NCBI RefSeq assembly: GCF_000177075.1 | Contig: NZ_ADEG01000046.1 | Location: forward strand, 1 to 64,000 | Direction: 5' to 3' | DNA length: 64,000 nt | Source of the DNA: Hoylesella buccalis ATCC 35310 | GTDB taxonomy: Bacteria; Bacteroidota; Bacteroidia; Bacteroidales; Bacteroidaceae | Shown here: positions 35,108 through 44,595 of the stretch, piece after piece | Layout of the letters: the number at the start of each line of letters is the position of its first letter | Numbering within the stretch: position 1 is the first letter of the stretch | The notes under the pieces: generated by a model | What the model saw: the letters and a program-made list of their open reading frames with translations, nothing else | Databases searched by the model: none | What the model was told of the DNA's origin: nothing | Made by a program: the position numbers and the translations under genes

Positions 35108-35115
35108 CAAAAGTA
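35108..35115 (-). promoter_or_regulatory. -7 box of dgt
   Basis: TACTTTTG on the minus strand, ending four bases before the dgt ATG at 35103. A start site at the usual distance would fall on the ATG itself. Confidence 0.55.
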
Positions 35116-35179
35116 GTGGAAATTTGCGTAATTTGGTTCTTTTTAATAGTAATAATGCCACTTTATGGCGATTATTCCT

Positions 35180-35187
35180 TATTTTTG
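35180..35187 (+). promoter_or_regulatory. -7 box of dut
   Basis: TATTTTTG, 17 bases before the dut ATG. It probably drives the four-gene dut-TPR-DUF4292-EnvC unit. No clear -33 box. Confidence 0.5.
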
Positions 35188-35204
35188 CACATTATTGAAT
35201 AGTT

Positions 35205-35642
35205 ATGATACAGATAAAAGTCATCAATAAAGGTCATCAGCAGTTGCCTGCTTATGCCACCAGTCAGAGTGCAGGAATGGATTTGAGAGCCAACCTTGAG
35301 GCTTCCATCGTGTTGAAGCCGATGGAACGAAAGCTGGTGTCTACGGGGCTTTTCATCGCTCTTCCAGAGGGATTCGAGGCTCAGGTTCGGCCTCGTAGCG
35401 GGTTGGCGTTGAAGCATGGCATCACGGTACTCAACACGCCTGGCACCATAGATGCCGACTATCGGGGCGAGGTGATGGTGCTGTTGGTGAATTTCTCGCA
35501 GGAAGAATTTGTTATTCGCGATGGTGAGCGCATTGCCCAAATGGTGATAGCACGACACGAACAAGGGCATTTCGTCGAAGTGGAGGAGCTGGATGAGACC
35601 GAACGTGGAACGGGAGGCTATGGCCACACGGGTGTGAAATAG
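35205..35642 (+). CDS. dut: dUTP diphosphatase
   Basis: A 145-residue trimeric dUTPase with the five family motifs: SAGMDLRA (1), RSGLALKHG (2, here RPRSGLAL), [10 protein letters not shown] (3), GERIAQMV (4) and the C-terminal GTGGYGHTG (5). It converts dUTP to dUMP and keeps uracil out of DNA. It is the first of four same-strand genes with gaps of 12 bases or less. The divergent neighbour dgt also hydrolyses dNTPs. Confidence 0.97.
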   Translation: MIQIKVINKGHQQLPAYATSQSAGMDLRANLEASIVLKPMERKLVSTGLFIALPEGFEAQVRPRSGLALKHGITVLNTPGTIDADYRGEVMVLLVNFSQEEFVIRDGERIAQMVIARHEQGHFVEVEELDETERGTGGYGHTGVK

Positions 35643-35654
35643 GCAAGCGTCAAT

Positions 35655-37454
35655 ATGATGAAGCAAAACTTGAAAATTAGTTTGAATCACATTCTTTGCT
35701 GTTTGCTTGTGGGCTGGATGCTGATGAGCTTGGCCTTGCCAGCTTGGGCACAGGAGCCAGAAGGCAAACCGCTGACCGAAGCGGATTTGAAGAAAATGCT
35801 GTTTGAGGACAAGCAGTCACAATACCACTATCTCTTCCTTGAGGCTGTTAGTCAACTGAATGCAGGTAAGCTGGAGTTGGCAGATAGTTTACTGCACCAG
35901 TGCTTGACCCTCCATCCACAGGGAGCCGAAGCTTATTATGCGCAAGGGCGCTTGTTGGCCCAACAAAAGAAAGATACGCTGGCACTGGAGAAGTTCGAGA
36001 AGGCGGCTGCCTTGCAACCGGAAAACAGTCATTACCAAGAGCGGGTGGCGCAATATTACATCGGAACGGGTGCTTTCGACAAGGCCATCGCCGCCTACGA
36101 GCGTCTGTATGAAAACAATCATCAGCGCACGGATGTGCTCAGCATCTTGGGACAGTTGTACAATCAGCAGAAAAATTACGACAAGATGCTTTCTGTTTTG
36201 GAGCGTATCGAGCAGGCTGAAGGAACCAATGAGGAACTTACGCTTTCGAAAATGAGCGTTTATGAGATGATGGGTGATAAGGAATCGGCTCGCAAAACCT
36301 TGCAACAACTGGCCGACAGTCATCCCAATGACGTGAACTACAGGGTGATGTTAGGCAATTGGCTCATGCAGCATGGCGGACAAAAGAAGGCTTATAAACT
36401 GTTCACCCAGGCCTTGGAAGAGGAACCCGATAACGGCTTTGTGTTGGCTTCGCTATACGATTATCATAACCAGGTGGGTGACAAAGAGAAGGCTATCGCG
36501 CTGAGAGACCGCATCTTGATGAGTAAGGACACGGAGATTCAGACCAAGATGACGATGCTACAGCAAGTGATTCGGGACAATGAAGACCACAAGGGCGACA
36601 GTACAGAGGTGCTCAATCTGTTTAAGCGCATGATGAAAGTTCATCCCAAAGATGCTGACATCGCTTCCTTAGCAGCCGCCTACATGAGTTTGAAGAAGAT
36701 GCCGCAAGACACGGTGATGGCAGCCTTGCAACACGTCATTGACATTGCGCCCGACAACTCGCCTGCTCGTTTGCAGTTGTTGCGCATGTATCTGCCTGGA
36801 AAAAACTGGAAGAAAATCATTGCCCTTTGTGAAGAAGGCGCGCAGTTTACGCCCGACGAGATGGCTTATTACTACTACATGGCTTGGGCCCATGTGCAGC
36901 AAGACGAGCAACCCAAGGCCATTGATGCCCTTAAACGCGGCGTGAGTACCATCAACGACAAGAGCGATACCGAATTGGTGAGCGAGTTTTATTCCATGAT
37001 GGGCGATTTGTTGCACCAGCAAGGCGACCAACAGGGGGCTTTTGCGGCCTACGACAGTTGTCTGCAATGGAAGGATGACAACATTGCCTGCTTGAACAAT
37101 TATGCTTATTTTCTAAGTGAAGATGGTCAGAATTTAAAGCGGGCAGAGCAAATGAGTTATAAAACGGTAACGGCATCGCCTAACAATGCGACGTATCTGG
37201 ACACCTACGCTTGGATACTGTTCATGCAAGAGCGATACACCGAGGCAAAGTTATACATTGATCAGGCGCTGAAGAATGATACCGATTCCGTGCAAAGCGC
37301 CGTCATCATTGAGCATGCCGGGGATATTTATGCCATGAATGGAAACATCGATCAGGCGCTGAAATATTGGCAAGAGGCCTTGAAACTAGCCTCAAAAGAT
37401 GATCAAGCCCTGATTGAACGGAAGATTAAACAGAAGAAATACATCAAGAAATGA
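35655..37454 (+). CDS. Tetratricopeptide repeat protein, exported
   Basis: A 599-residue protein with a signal peptide (MMKQNLKIS, hydrophobic stretch, ending LPAWAQ). The rest is tandem TPR helical repeats, clear at about 50-290 and 430-590 (for example AEAYYAQGRLLAQQKKDTLALEKF split across two helices, and ATYLDTYAWILFMQERYTEA). TPR arrays mediate protein-protein contacts. In Bacteroidetes this gene is commonly found between dut and the DUF4292/EnvC genes and may serve envelope assembly, but its partners are unknown. It overlaps the next gene by four bases. Confidence 0.85.
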   Translation: MMKQNLKISLNHILCCLLVGWMLMSLALPAWAQEPEGKPLTEADLKKMLFEDKQSQYHYLFLEAVSQLNAGKLELADSLLHQCLTLHPQGAEAYYAQGRLLAQQKKDTLALEKFEKAAALQPENSHYQERVAQYYIGTGAFDKAIAAYERLYENNHQRTDVLSILGQLYNQQKNYDKMLSVLERIEQAEGTNEELTLSKMSVYEMMGDKESARKTLQQLADSHPNDVNYRVMLGNWLMQHGGQKKAYKLFTQALEEEPDNGFVLASLYDYHNQVGDKEKAIALRDRILMSKDTEIQTKMTMLQQVIRDNEDHKGDSTEVLNLFKRMMKVHPKDADIASLAAAYMSLKKMPQDTVMAALQHVIDIAPDNSPARLQLLRMYLPGKNWKKIIALCEEGAQFTPDEMAYYYYMAWAHVQQDEQPKAIDALKRGVSTINDKSDTELVSEFYSMMGDLLHQQGDQQGAFAAYDSCLQWKDDNIACLNNYAYFLSEDGQNLKRAEQMSYKTVTASPNNATYLDTYAWILFMQERYTEAKLYIDQALKNDTDSVQSAVIIEHAGDIYAMNGNIDQALKYWQEALKLASKDDQALIERKIKQKKYIKK

Positions 37455-38350
37455 ATAAAATACTCCATGGGGTTTTGACCGTGTGCGCTGTCTTGTTGCT
37501 GGCATCTTGTGCCTCCAAAAAAACTGTTGTCAAGGAACCCTTGCCAGGAAAAGAACCTCATACAAGTGCTGTCAAGCCCGGTATTGCCGAGGATATGCAA
37601 GAGCTGGCTTTCGTGCAGCGTGTGTATGATAATCAGGTATACGCGCAAAACATCGTTGGGAACATGACGTTTAGTCTTACCCGAGGTGGCAAAAGGATTT
37701 CTGCGCCAGGCTCTGTACGCATGCGGAAGGACAAGGTGATTCGTCTGCAAGTGTTCATTCCCTTTTTGGGGACAGAGGTGGGACGGATTGAATTCACCCC
37801 CGATGGCGTGCTTATCATAGACCGTATGCACAAAGAGTATGTGCGAGCCGACTATCGTGAGTTGGATTTCTTGCGCGATAATGGTCTGACATTCTACAGC
37901 TTGCAGGCACTCTTCTGGAATCAGTTGTTGGTTCCCGGGAAAGAAAAGGTCAGCGAATCAGACCTGAAGTCGTTCGATGTGCGCCTGTCGCCCATGGGTG
38001 AAACCGTACCATTGTTGCTGAAAAAGGGCAGCATGGAATATCGTTGGAATGCCCATAGAACCAATGGACGCATCTTGTCTACCGTGGTTTCCTACCAAAG
38101 TAACAAACACGGGAAGTCAACCTTGACTTGGAATTACGACAATTTTAAGGCCGTTGGTGTGAAACAGTTTCCTGCCAAGCAGGTGTTCTCCTTCATGACC
38201 ACGGCTACTAAGACACCGCAACAAGGCCAAGTAACCATCGACATGAATGATGTACAGACAGACAGCAATTGGGAAGAGCGTTCCACGGTCTCTAGTCGGT
38301 ACAAGCAGATGGATGTAAAGGCGGTTTTAGGCAAACTTTTAAACAAGTAA
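37451..38350 (+). CDS. DUF4292-type lipoprotein
   Basis: A 299-residue protein with a lipoprotein signal (MNKILHGVLTVCAVLLLASC, Cys 20). The mature part is rich in beta strands (GNMTFSLTRGGKRISAPGSV, VIRLQVFIPFLGTEVGRIEF), with a LolA/LolB-like feel. That pattern, the length and the genomic place match the family labelled DUF4292 in Bacteroidetes. Function is unknown. It may handle lipids or lipoproteins at the outer membrane. It starts by ATGA overlap with the TPR gene and ends directly before the EnvC-like gene. Confidence 0.75.
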   Translation: MNKILHGVLTVCAVLLLASCASKKTVVKEPLPGKEPHTSAVKPGIAEDMQELAFVQRVYDNQVYAQNIVGNMTFSLTRGGKRISAPGSVRMRKDKVIRLQVFIPFLGTEVGRIEFTPDGVLIIDRMHKEYVRADYRELDFLRDNGLTFYSLQALFWNQLLVPGKEKVSESDLKSFDVRLSPMGETVPLLLKKGSMEYRWNAHRTNGRILSTVVSYQSNKHGKSTLTWNYDNFKAVGVKQFPAKQVFSFMTTATKTPQQGQVTIDMNDVQTDSNWEERSTVSSRYKQMDVKAVLGKLLNK

Positions 38351-39985
38351 ATGAAACGTTATTTAATTATACTTCTAGCATTAATTTTGACGGTTTCGCT
38401 GCCGGCACAGAAGAAACGTACGCCCACGAAACAGCGAGCAAGAACCACAAAGACCACGACCAAGAAGAAAAAAGCAACCAAGAAAAAGTCGACAAAGACA
38501 GTTCGATATTCCAATTCATCCATCAAAGGATTGGAAAGTCAGCGCAGTCAGATTCAGAAGAAGATTAAGCAACAGGAAAGAGCGTTGCGTACCAACCAGT
38601 CGGATGTGAAGAAAAGGTTGCAAGATTTGATGATTCTCAACACGGCGATTAACGATCGACAGAAAAATATCGACAGCATTGAGGCCGACATTCATCATTT
38701 GAATGGGAATATAGATATCATCAAGTCGCAGCTGCAAACGCTGCAAACACAATTGGCGGAGCGCAAACAAAAGTACATCAAGTCGATGGCCTACATGACG
38801 CGCAGCCATACCATACAGGACAAAATCATGTTTATCTTCTCGGCGAAGAACTTTGCTCAGATGTACCGTCGCTTTCAGTTTGTGCGCGACTATGCCACTT
38901 ATCAACGCGCACAGGGGGAAGGCTTGAAAGCTAAACAGGCGCAGGTGGAAGAAAAACATGTACAATTGCAGAATGCTAAGGGAAGGAAAAATAATCTGCT
39001 CTATCAGGGAAGGAAAGAAAAACAAACCCTCGAGGGACAGCAGGTGGAACAGAAGCAGATGGTTAGCAACCTGCAAAAGCAGCAGAAAACCATTCAAAAC
39101 GTTATTGCCCAGCAGCGCAAGAAAGATGCTGCGCTCAACGCCCAGATTGATAAGTTGGTTGCCATCGAGGTGGCCAAAGCCAAGGCTCGAGCAGAAGCTG
39201 AGGCCAAACGGAAGGCCGCACTAGCAGAGGCTGCACGCAAAAGAGCAGCCGAACTGGCACGAAAGAAGGCCGAAGCCGAGGCCGCCGCCCGTGAGAATGC
39301 GCGTAGGATAGCTGAGGCCAAAGAGCGTGAGGAGCGCTTGAAAGCCGAGGCACGTGCTGCCGCAGCCGCCGCAGAGAAGGCTCAACAGGAGAAGTCGGCT
39401 GCTCAGGCAAAGGCGGCAGCTGAGACTAGATTGGCCGCAGAGCAAACCGCTCGCGAGGCTCAAGCAGCCCGTGAGGCTGCCGAGCGCAAGGCTGCCAGTG
39501 ACGCAGTGCGCAACAGGGAGACCATCGCCAGGGCGCAGAAGCGCGCTGATGAGAGTCTTAAGATGAGTTCGGTAGATCGTATGCTGTCAGGAGGGTTTGA
39601 GGCTAATCGCGGACGTTTGCCCATCCCGATTACTGGTGGGTACCGCATCGTGAGCCATTTTGGGCAGTACAATGTGGAGGGATTGAAGAATGTAACGCTT
39701 GATAATAAAGGTGTTAATATCCTCGGAAGCCCCGGTTGCAAGGCACGGGCTATTTATGACGGCGAGGTGAGTGCCGTGATGTCTTATGCAGGAACGACGG
39801 TGGTGATGGTTCGCCATGGCTCGTATATTTCAGTGTATTGCAACTTGGGGTCGGTTAGCGTTTCTCAAGGACAGAAAGTAAAGACCCGTCAAGTGCTTGG
39901 AACTGTCGGACGGGATAACATTTTGCAGTTCCAATTGCGTAACGGGACAGCCAAACTCAATCCCGAGTCGTGGCTGGGTAGATAG
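38351..39985 (+). CDS. EnvC-like murein hydrolase activator with degenerate LytM domain
   Basis: A 544-residue exported protein: signal peptide (MKRYLIILLALILTVSLPAQ), Lys-rich stretch, long coiled coils (about 60-290), an Ala/Arg/Glu-rich helical stretch (about 280-410) and a C-terminal M23/LytM domain (about 425-544). The zinc ligands of active M23 enzymes are missing. The HxxxD motif reads NKGVN (452-456) and the HxH motif reads LQFQ (525-528). It is therefore likely non-catalytic and may activate an amidase, as EnvC does in E. coli. It is the last gene of the dut unit. Confidence 0.9.
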   Translation: MKRYLIILLALILTVSLPAQKKRTPTKQRARTTKTTTKKKKATKKKSTKTVRYSNSSIKGLESQRSQIQKKIKQQERALRTNQSDVKKRLQDLMILNTAINDRQKNIDSIEADIHHLNGNIDIIKSQLQTLQTQLAERKQKYIKSMAYMTRSHTIQDKIMFIFSAKNFAQMYRRFQFVRDYATYQRAQGEGLKAKQAQVEEKHVQLQNAKGRKNNLLYQGRKEKQTLEGQQVEQKQMVSNLQKQQKTIQNVIAQQRKKDAALNAQIDKLVAIEVAKAKARAEAEAKRKAALAEAARKRAAELARKKAEAEAAARENARRIAEAKEREERLKAEARAAAAAAEKAQQEKSAAQAKAAAETRLAAEQTAREAQAAREAAERKAASDAVRNRETIARAQKRADESLKMSSVDRMLSGGFEANRGRLPIPITGGYRIVSHFGQYNVEGLKNVTLDNKGVNILGSPGCKARAIYDGEVSAVMSYAGTTVVMVRHGSYISVYCNLGSVSVSQGQKVKTRQVLGTVGRDNILQFQLRNGTAKLNPESWLGR

Positions 39986-40090
39986 CTCCGAGCGCCTTGT
40001 GCGGCAGCATCCATCAGTCGCCATGGAGCGGTTTTGTGTGTGGATTGAAGGCTGGCCGTGAATAAAAAGCTAACCCGAAAAAACATAGAG

Positions 40091-41425
40091 ATGAATAAAA
40101 ATCAGATTGCAACCAGGATAAATAATAAGGTATTAGAACCCGTAAGACTGTTTATGGGGCAGGAGAAGTCGGGCGGCATCGTGCTGGCCATCAGCGTTCT
40201 GTTGGCCATGGTGTTGGCCAATACGGCTCTAGGGCCAAGCTATCACGACTTTTTCCAACAGACATTTGGGTTCTTATGGAATGGTGATTCGTATTTTAAT
40301 TTCACCCTTCACCACTGGATTAACGATGGACTGATGTCCGTGTTCTTCTTCCTGGTGGGGCTGGAACTGAAGCGCGAGTTTATTGCTGGCGAGCTGGCCG
40401 ACTTACGCAACACGGTTTTGCCAATAGGAGCTGCTGTGGGAGGTATGCTGATTCCTGCGGCGATTTATCTTTCGCTCAACGCTGGTACAGAAGAGGCGGT
40501 GGGATGGGCCATACCCATGGCAACCGATATTGCTTTCGCCCTGGGCGTGGTTAGCTTGTTAGGTAGTCGCGTGCCATCATCCGTCAAGGTGTTTCTAACA
40601 ACTTTGGCTATTGTTGACGACCTGGGAGCCGTCATCGTGATAGCCTTGTTCTATACCTCGGAAATATCTGTGCTTAATGTGTTATTGGGTTTGGGCTTTC
40701 TGTTGCTGATGTTCGTCGGCAACAAGTTGGGGGTGAAGAACCTGTTCTTCTACGCCCTGCTGGGCATTGCCGGCGTGTGGGTTTGTTTCCTCCTGTCGGG
40801 TGTTCATGCCACCATCGCAGCTGTACTGGCTGCCATGACCATCCCCGCAGATTCGGAGATTGATGAGAATGCATTCCTGCATCGTGTGCGAAAGCTGACC
40901 AGACGATTCGACAAGGCCGAGTCGAATGACGTGAGGACGCTCGAGAAAGAGCAAGTGGAGATACTGGCTCATATCCAGAAAGACACCACCACTGCCATTC
41001 CTCCCCTGCAGTTGATAGAGCATCATCTGAACCCAATCGTAACGTTTATCGTGCTACCCGTCTTTGCTTTTGCCAACGCTGGTGTAAACTTGGTGGACAT
41101 CGATTGGTCAGCAGTGTTTGCTACGAATATTACCATAGGGGTTGCGCTGGGACTTTTATTGGGAAAACCATTGGGAGTGGTAGGCATTTCCTGGTTGTTG
41201 AATAAGTTTGGTTTTGCAAAAACGCCAGCAGATATGTCAAATCGTCGATTGATGGGCCTGGGCTTCCTGGCATCTATAGGCTTTACGATGTCGATGTTCG
41301 TCTCAACTCTTGCCTTTCAAACGGAGATGATGCTCACGCAAGCAAAGATTGGTATCTTCATGGCTTCAATCCTCGGTGGACTCATTGGCTACAAGTTATT
41401 GAAATCATCGAGCAATAAAAATTAA
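40091..41425 (+). CDS. nhaA: Na+/H+ antiporter NhaA
   Basis: A 444-residue polytopic antiporter with about 12 membrane segments. The family's motifs are clear: NDGLMSVFFFLVGLELKREF and ATDIAFALGVVSLLGSRVP, and paired aspartates in AIVDDLGAVIVIALFY that correspond to the ion-binding site. It exports sodium in exchange for protons and regulates pH and salt. The ATG at 40091 follows AGAG. A GTG at 40058 would add 11 residues without support. It is a single gene, with the next promoter starting just after it. Confidence 0.93.
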   Translation: MNKNQIATRINNKVLEPVRLFMGQEKSGGIVLAISVLLAMVLANTALGPSYHDFFQQTFGFLWNGDSYFNFTLHHWINDGLMSVFFFLVGLELKREFIAGELADLRNTVLPIGAAVGGMLIPAAIYLSLNAGTEEAVGWAIPMATDIAFALGVVSLLGSRVPSSVKVFLTTLAIVDDLGAVIVIALFYTSEISVLNVLLGLGFLLLMFVGNKLGVKNLFFYALLGIAGVWVCFLLSGVHATIAAVLAAMTIPADSEIDENAFLHRVRKLTRRFDKAESNDVRTLEKEQVEILAHIQKDTTTAIPPLQLIEHHLNPIVTFIVLPVFAFANAGVNLVDIDWSAVFATNITIGVALGLLLGKPLGVVGISWLLNKFGFAKTPADMSNRRLMGLGFLASIGFTMSMFVSTLAFQTEMMLTQAKIGIFMASILGGLIGYKLLKSSSNKN

Positions 41426-41437
41426 GGGAGCCATTTC

Positions 41438-41468
41438 TTGGAAAATGAATCAATTTGTCGTACCTTTG
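41438..41468 (+). promoter_or_regulatory. Promoter of the acyl-CoA synthetase-prfB unit
   Basis: TTG (41438-41440), 20-bp spacer, TACCTTTG (41461-41468), 30 bases before the start. Confidence 0.8.
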
Positions 41469-41498
41469 TGATTACAACATATAAATTTTTTCTATCTT

Positions 41499-43307
41499 AT
41501 GCAAACAAGACATCACCTTTCCGTACTGATACATGAACAAGCAAAGAAATATGGTTCGCGTGATGCGCTGACCTTTCGTAGCTTTGGCAGTTTGAAGTGG
41601 AAGACTGTTTCTTGGAAGCAGTTCTCTTTGCGTGTGAAACAGGTGTCTAATGCGTTGATTGACTTTGGATTGAAACCACAAGAAAAAATCGGTGTGTTTG
41701 CACAAAACTGCCTCCAGTATCTGTATACAGATTTTGGTGCTTATGGGGTTCGGGCCGTTTCCATCCCTTTGTATGCTACCAGCAGTGAGCAGCAGATACA
41801 ATATATAATAAACAACGCACAGATACGCTTCCTCTTTGTTGGCGAACAAGAACAGTATAACAAGGCACATCGTGTGTTTTCGCTATGTCCTACACTCGAG
41901 CGAATTATCATTTTTGATCACAGTGTTCGATTGAGTGCGTACGATACAAATGCTATTTATTTTGAAGACTTTATTAGATTAGGTGAGAATCTGCCACATC
42001 AATTGGAGGTAGAAAAACGATGGACAGATGCCAATGATGAGGATATTTGCAACATTCTGTATACCAGTGGAACCACAGGAGTAAGCAAGGGCGTGGTATT
42101 GACCTACGGTCAGTACGACGCAGCCATGGAAGCAAATGGAAAAAGTGTGCCTGTTGGTGAGGAAGACCGTGTAGTGAGCTTTCTGCCCATTACGCATATT
42201 TTTGAACGGGGTTGGTTGTATTTGTGTCTAACGGCAGGTGCCCACGTCATTATTAACACGTATCCCAAAGAAATACAACAGACCATGCGTGAGGTGAAAC
42301 CTACCGCTATGTCGGCCGTTCCTCGCTTTTGGGAGAAAGTTTATATAGCGGTGAAAGAGCGCATTGATAGTGCTAATCCCGTACAAAAGAAACTTTTCAA
42401 CAGGGCATTGGCCGTTGGAAAGAAATATAATATCGACTATTTGAGTAAAGGAAAACGACCTCCTTTTGCCTTGTCTGCAGAATATCAAGTATATAATAAG
42501 AGTGTCATGGCATTGGTTCGCAAACAAATTGGTTTGCAGAACCCACACTTCTTTCCAACAGCGGGTGCTTATGTTTCACCGGAAGTCGAAGAGTTTGTCC
42601 ATTCCATTGGTATCTACATGATGGTTGGGTATGGTCTCACCGAGAGCTTGGCCACCGTTTCTTGTGATCGTATGGACAGGCCATACACGGTTGGCTCGGT
42701 AGGTAGACCGGTTGATGGTATTCAGATTAAGATAGGAGAGAATAATGAAATCCTGCTCAAAGGGCCTACCATCACCAGAGGATATTATGAACTGCCCAAT
42801 GCAAATGCAGCAGCTTTTGATGAGGATGGGTTCTTCCATACGGGCGATGCAGGCTACATGAAAGACGGAGAGCTGTACTTGACAGAGCGAATCAAGGATC
42901 TGTTCAAGACGAGTAACGGAAAATATGTCGCACCACAGATGGTGGAGGCGATGCTCTTGGTAGACAAATATGTGGACCAAGTGGTTGTAATCGCTGACCA
43001 AAGAAAGTTTGTTTCGGCATTGATTGTACCAGAGTTCAGGCTCTTGGAAGAATATGCCAGCGATCACGGTATCGCCTATGTGGATAGAGAAGATTTGTGT
43101 GAAAATAAACAGATCAAGGACATGATGATGGAACGCATCAAGACTCTACAGCAGTCGTTGGCCCACTATGAGCAAATCAAGCGATTCACTCTTCTTCCTC
43201 ACCATTTCAATATGGAGCGTGGGGAATTGACGGATACATTGAAAATCAGACGTCCAGCCGTCTATAAAATCTACAAGGACGTCATTGACAGCATGTACGA
43301 AGAATAA
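41499..43307 (+). CDS. Long-chain-fatty-acid--CoA ligase (AMP-binding)
   Basis: A 602-residue ANL-superfamily adenylating enzyme. The P-loop is YTSGTTGVSKG (about 188-198). Further cores are GYGLTES, the hinge region GDAGYMKDGELYLTERIKDLFKTSNGKY and a C-terminal lysine-bearing domain. It activates fatty acids to acyl-AMP and then acyl-CoA, probably for recycling exogenous fatty acids at the membrane. Its stop shares a base with the prfB start (TAATG), an unusual but clear translational coupling of lipid and translation genes. Confidence 0.92.
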   Translation: MQTRHHLSVLIHEQAKKYGSRDALTFRSFGSLKWKTVSWKQFSLRVKQVSNALIDFGLKPQEKIGVFAQNCLQYLYTDFGAYGVRAVSIPLYATSSEQQIQYIINNAQIRFLFVGEQEQYNKAHRVFSLCPTLERIIIFDHSVRLSAYDTNAIYFEDFIRLGENLPHQLEVEKRWTDANDEDICNILYTSGTTGVSKGVVLTYGQYDAAMEANGKSVPVGEEDRVVSFLPITHIFERGWLYLCLTAGAHVIINTYPKEIQQTMREVKPTAMSAVPRFWEKVYIAVKERIDSANPVQKKLFNRALAVGKKYNIDYLSKGKRPPFALSAEYQVYNKSVMALVRKQIGLQNPHFFPTAGAYVSPEVEEFVHSIGIYMMVGYGLTESLATVSCDRMDRPYTVGSVGRPVDGIQIKIGENNEILLKGPTITRGYYELPNANAAAFDEDGFFHTGDAGYMKDGELYLTERIKDLFKTSNGKYVAPQMVEAMLLVDKYVDQVVVIADQRKFVSALIVPEFRLLEEYASDHGIAYVDREDLCENKQIKDMMMERIKTLQQSLAHYEQIKRFTLLPHHFNMERGELTDTLKIRRPAVYKIYKDVIDSMYEE

Positions 43308-44431
43308 TGATAACAAGCGACCAGTTAAAAGATGTGATGGAGCGTGCTGAAGCCCTTCATCGGTATTTGAACATAGACCAGAAAAAAGTAGAGTTCGAAG
43401 AAGAACAACTACGCACACAAGCGCCTGATTTTTGGGAAGATCCTAAGCGGGCCCAAGAACAGATGATTAAGGTCAAGGGTATTGAGAAGTGGCTCGTTGG
43501 TTATCAGCAGGTGCGTCAGTTGGCTGATGAATTGGAGTTGGCATTCGATTTCTATCGTGATGAAATGATTACTGAAGACGAGTTGGATGCCGACTATGCC
43601 AAGGCTGTTGCCGCCATAGAGCATCTGGAAATGAAGAACATGCTCCGTCAAACCGAAGATCCCATGGACTGTGTGATGAAGATTAACTCGGGAGCAGGCG
43701 GTACAGAAAGTCAGGATTGGGCACAAATGCTCATGCGTATGTACATGAGATGGGCCGAGGCTCATGATTACAAGTGTACCATCAGTGATATTCAGGACGG
43801 TGATGAGGCTGGCATCAAGAGCGTGACAATGAAGATAGAAGGTGGCGAATATGCCTATGGATATTTGAAGAGCGAGAACGGAGTGCATCGCTTGGTGCGC
43901 GTTTCTCCATTCAATGCCCAGGGTAAGCGTATGACCAGCTTCGCCAGTGTCTTTGTTTCACCCCTGGTGGACGATACCATTGAGGTGTTTGTTGACCCTG
44001 CTCGTGTGTCGTGGGATACCTTCCGGTCGAGTGGTGCAGGCGGACAAAATGTGAACAAGGTGGAGTCTGGCGTTCGTCTTCGCTATCAATACGAAGATCC
44101 TGACACGGGAGAGGAAGAAGAAATTCTGATTGAAAACACCGAAACACGTGACCAACCAAAGAACCGAGCCAAGGCCATGCAGCTCTTGAAGAGTCAACTT
44201 TACGACCGTGCCATGAAAAAACGGTTGGAGGCGCAAGCTAAAATTGAGGCTGGAAAGAAGAAGATAGAGTGGGGAAGTCAAATCCGAAGTTATGTTTTTG
44301 ACGACCGTCGTGTGAAAGATCACCGCACCAATTATCAGACAACCGATGTAGACGCAGTGATGGATGGTAAGCTGGATGAGTTTATCAAAGCTTACCTCAT
44401 GGAATTTCCAGTTGCGGATGAGAATGACTAA
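43307..44431 (+). CDS. prfB: Peptide chain release factor 2
   Basis: A 374-residue class I release factor that reads UAA and UGA. The stop-codon tripeptide SPF is at 200-202, which separates RF2 from RF1 (PxT). GGQ is at 245-247 in SGAGGQNVNK. The reading frame is continuous from 43307: the autoregulatory in-frame UGA and frameshift site found near codon 26 in many bacteria is absent (the region reads HRYLNIDQKK). So this copy lacks that self-control. It begins within the TAATG of the upstream ligase gene. Confidence 0.95.
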   Translation: MITSDQLKDVMERAEALHRYLNIDQKKVEFEEEQLRTQAPDFWEDPKRAQEQMIKVKGIEKWLVGYQQVRQLADELELAFDFYRDEMITEDELDADYAKAVAAIEHLEMKNMLRQTEDPMDCVMKINSGAGGTESQDWAQMLMRMYMRWAEAHDYKCTISDIQDGDEAGIKSVTMKIEGGEYAYGYLKSENGVHRLVRVSPFNAQGKRMTSFASVFVSPLVDDTIEVFVDPARVSWDTFRSSGAGGQNVNKVESGVRLRYQYEDPDTGEEEEILIENTETRDQPKNRAKAMQLLKSQLYDRAMKKRLEAQAKIEAGKKKIEWGSQIRSYVFDDRRVKDHRTNYQTTDVDAVMDGKLDEFIKAYLMEFPVADEND

Positions 44432-44454
44432 TCAACCTTTAAAATAATACAACT

Positions 44455-44592
44455 ATGAGTGAAAAAAGCAAAATGAATCGAGCTAAGCGCGAGGCAAGAC
44501 AAGAAAAACAAGCGCAGAATGTCATTAAATGGCTCTCCATAGCATTGCTTGTTTGTGCCATCATTTGGATTATTGTCGCCATGAACGTATAA
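44455..44592 (+). CDS. Small single-pass membrane protein, 45 residues
   Basis: A 45-residue frame. A basic, charged N-terminus (MSEKSKMNRAKREARQEKQA) is followed by one hydrophobic helix (WLSIALLVCAIIWIIVAM, about 26-43). It lies 23 bases after prfB and ends three bases before the CYTH gene, so it is probably in the same unit. No family was recognised. The clean frame, the tight spacing and the typical tail-anchor layout support a real gene. It may be a bitopic membrane regulator or partner protein. Confidence 0.7.
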   Translation: MSEKSKMNRAKREARQEKQAQNVIKWLSIALLVCAIIWIIVAMNV

Positions 44593-44595
44593 CGG

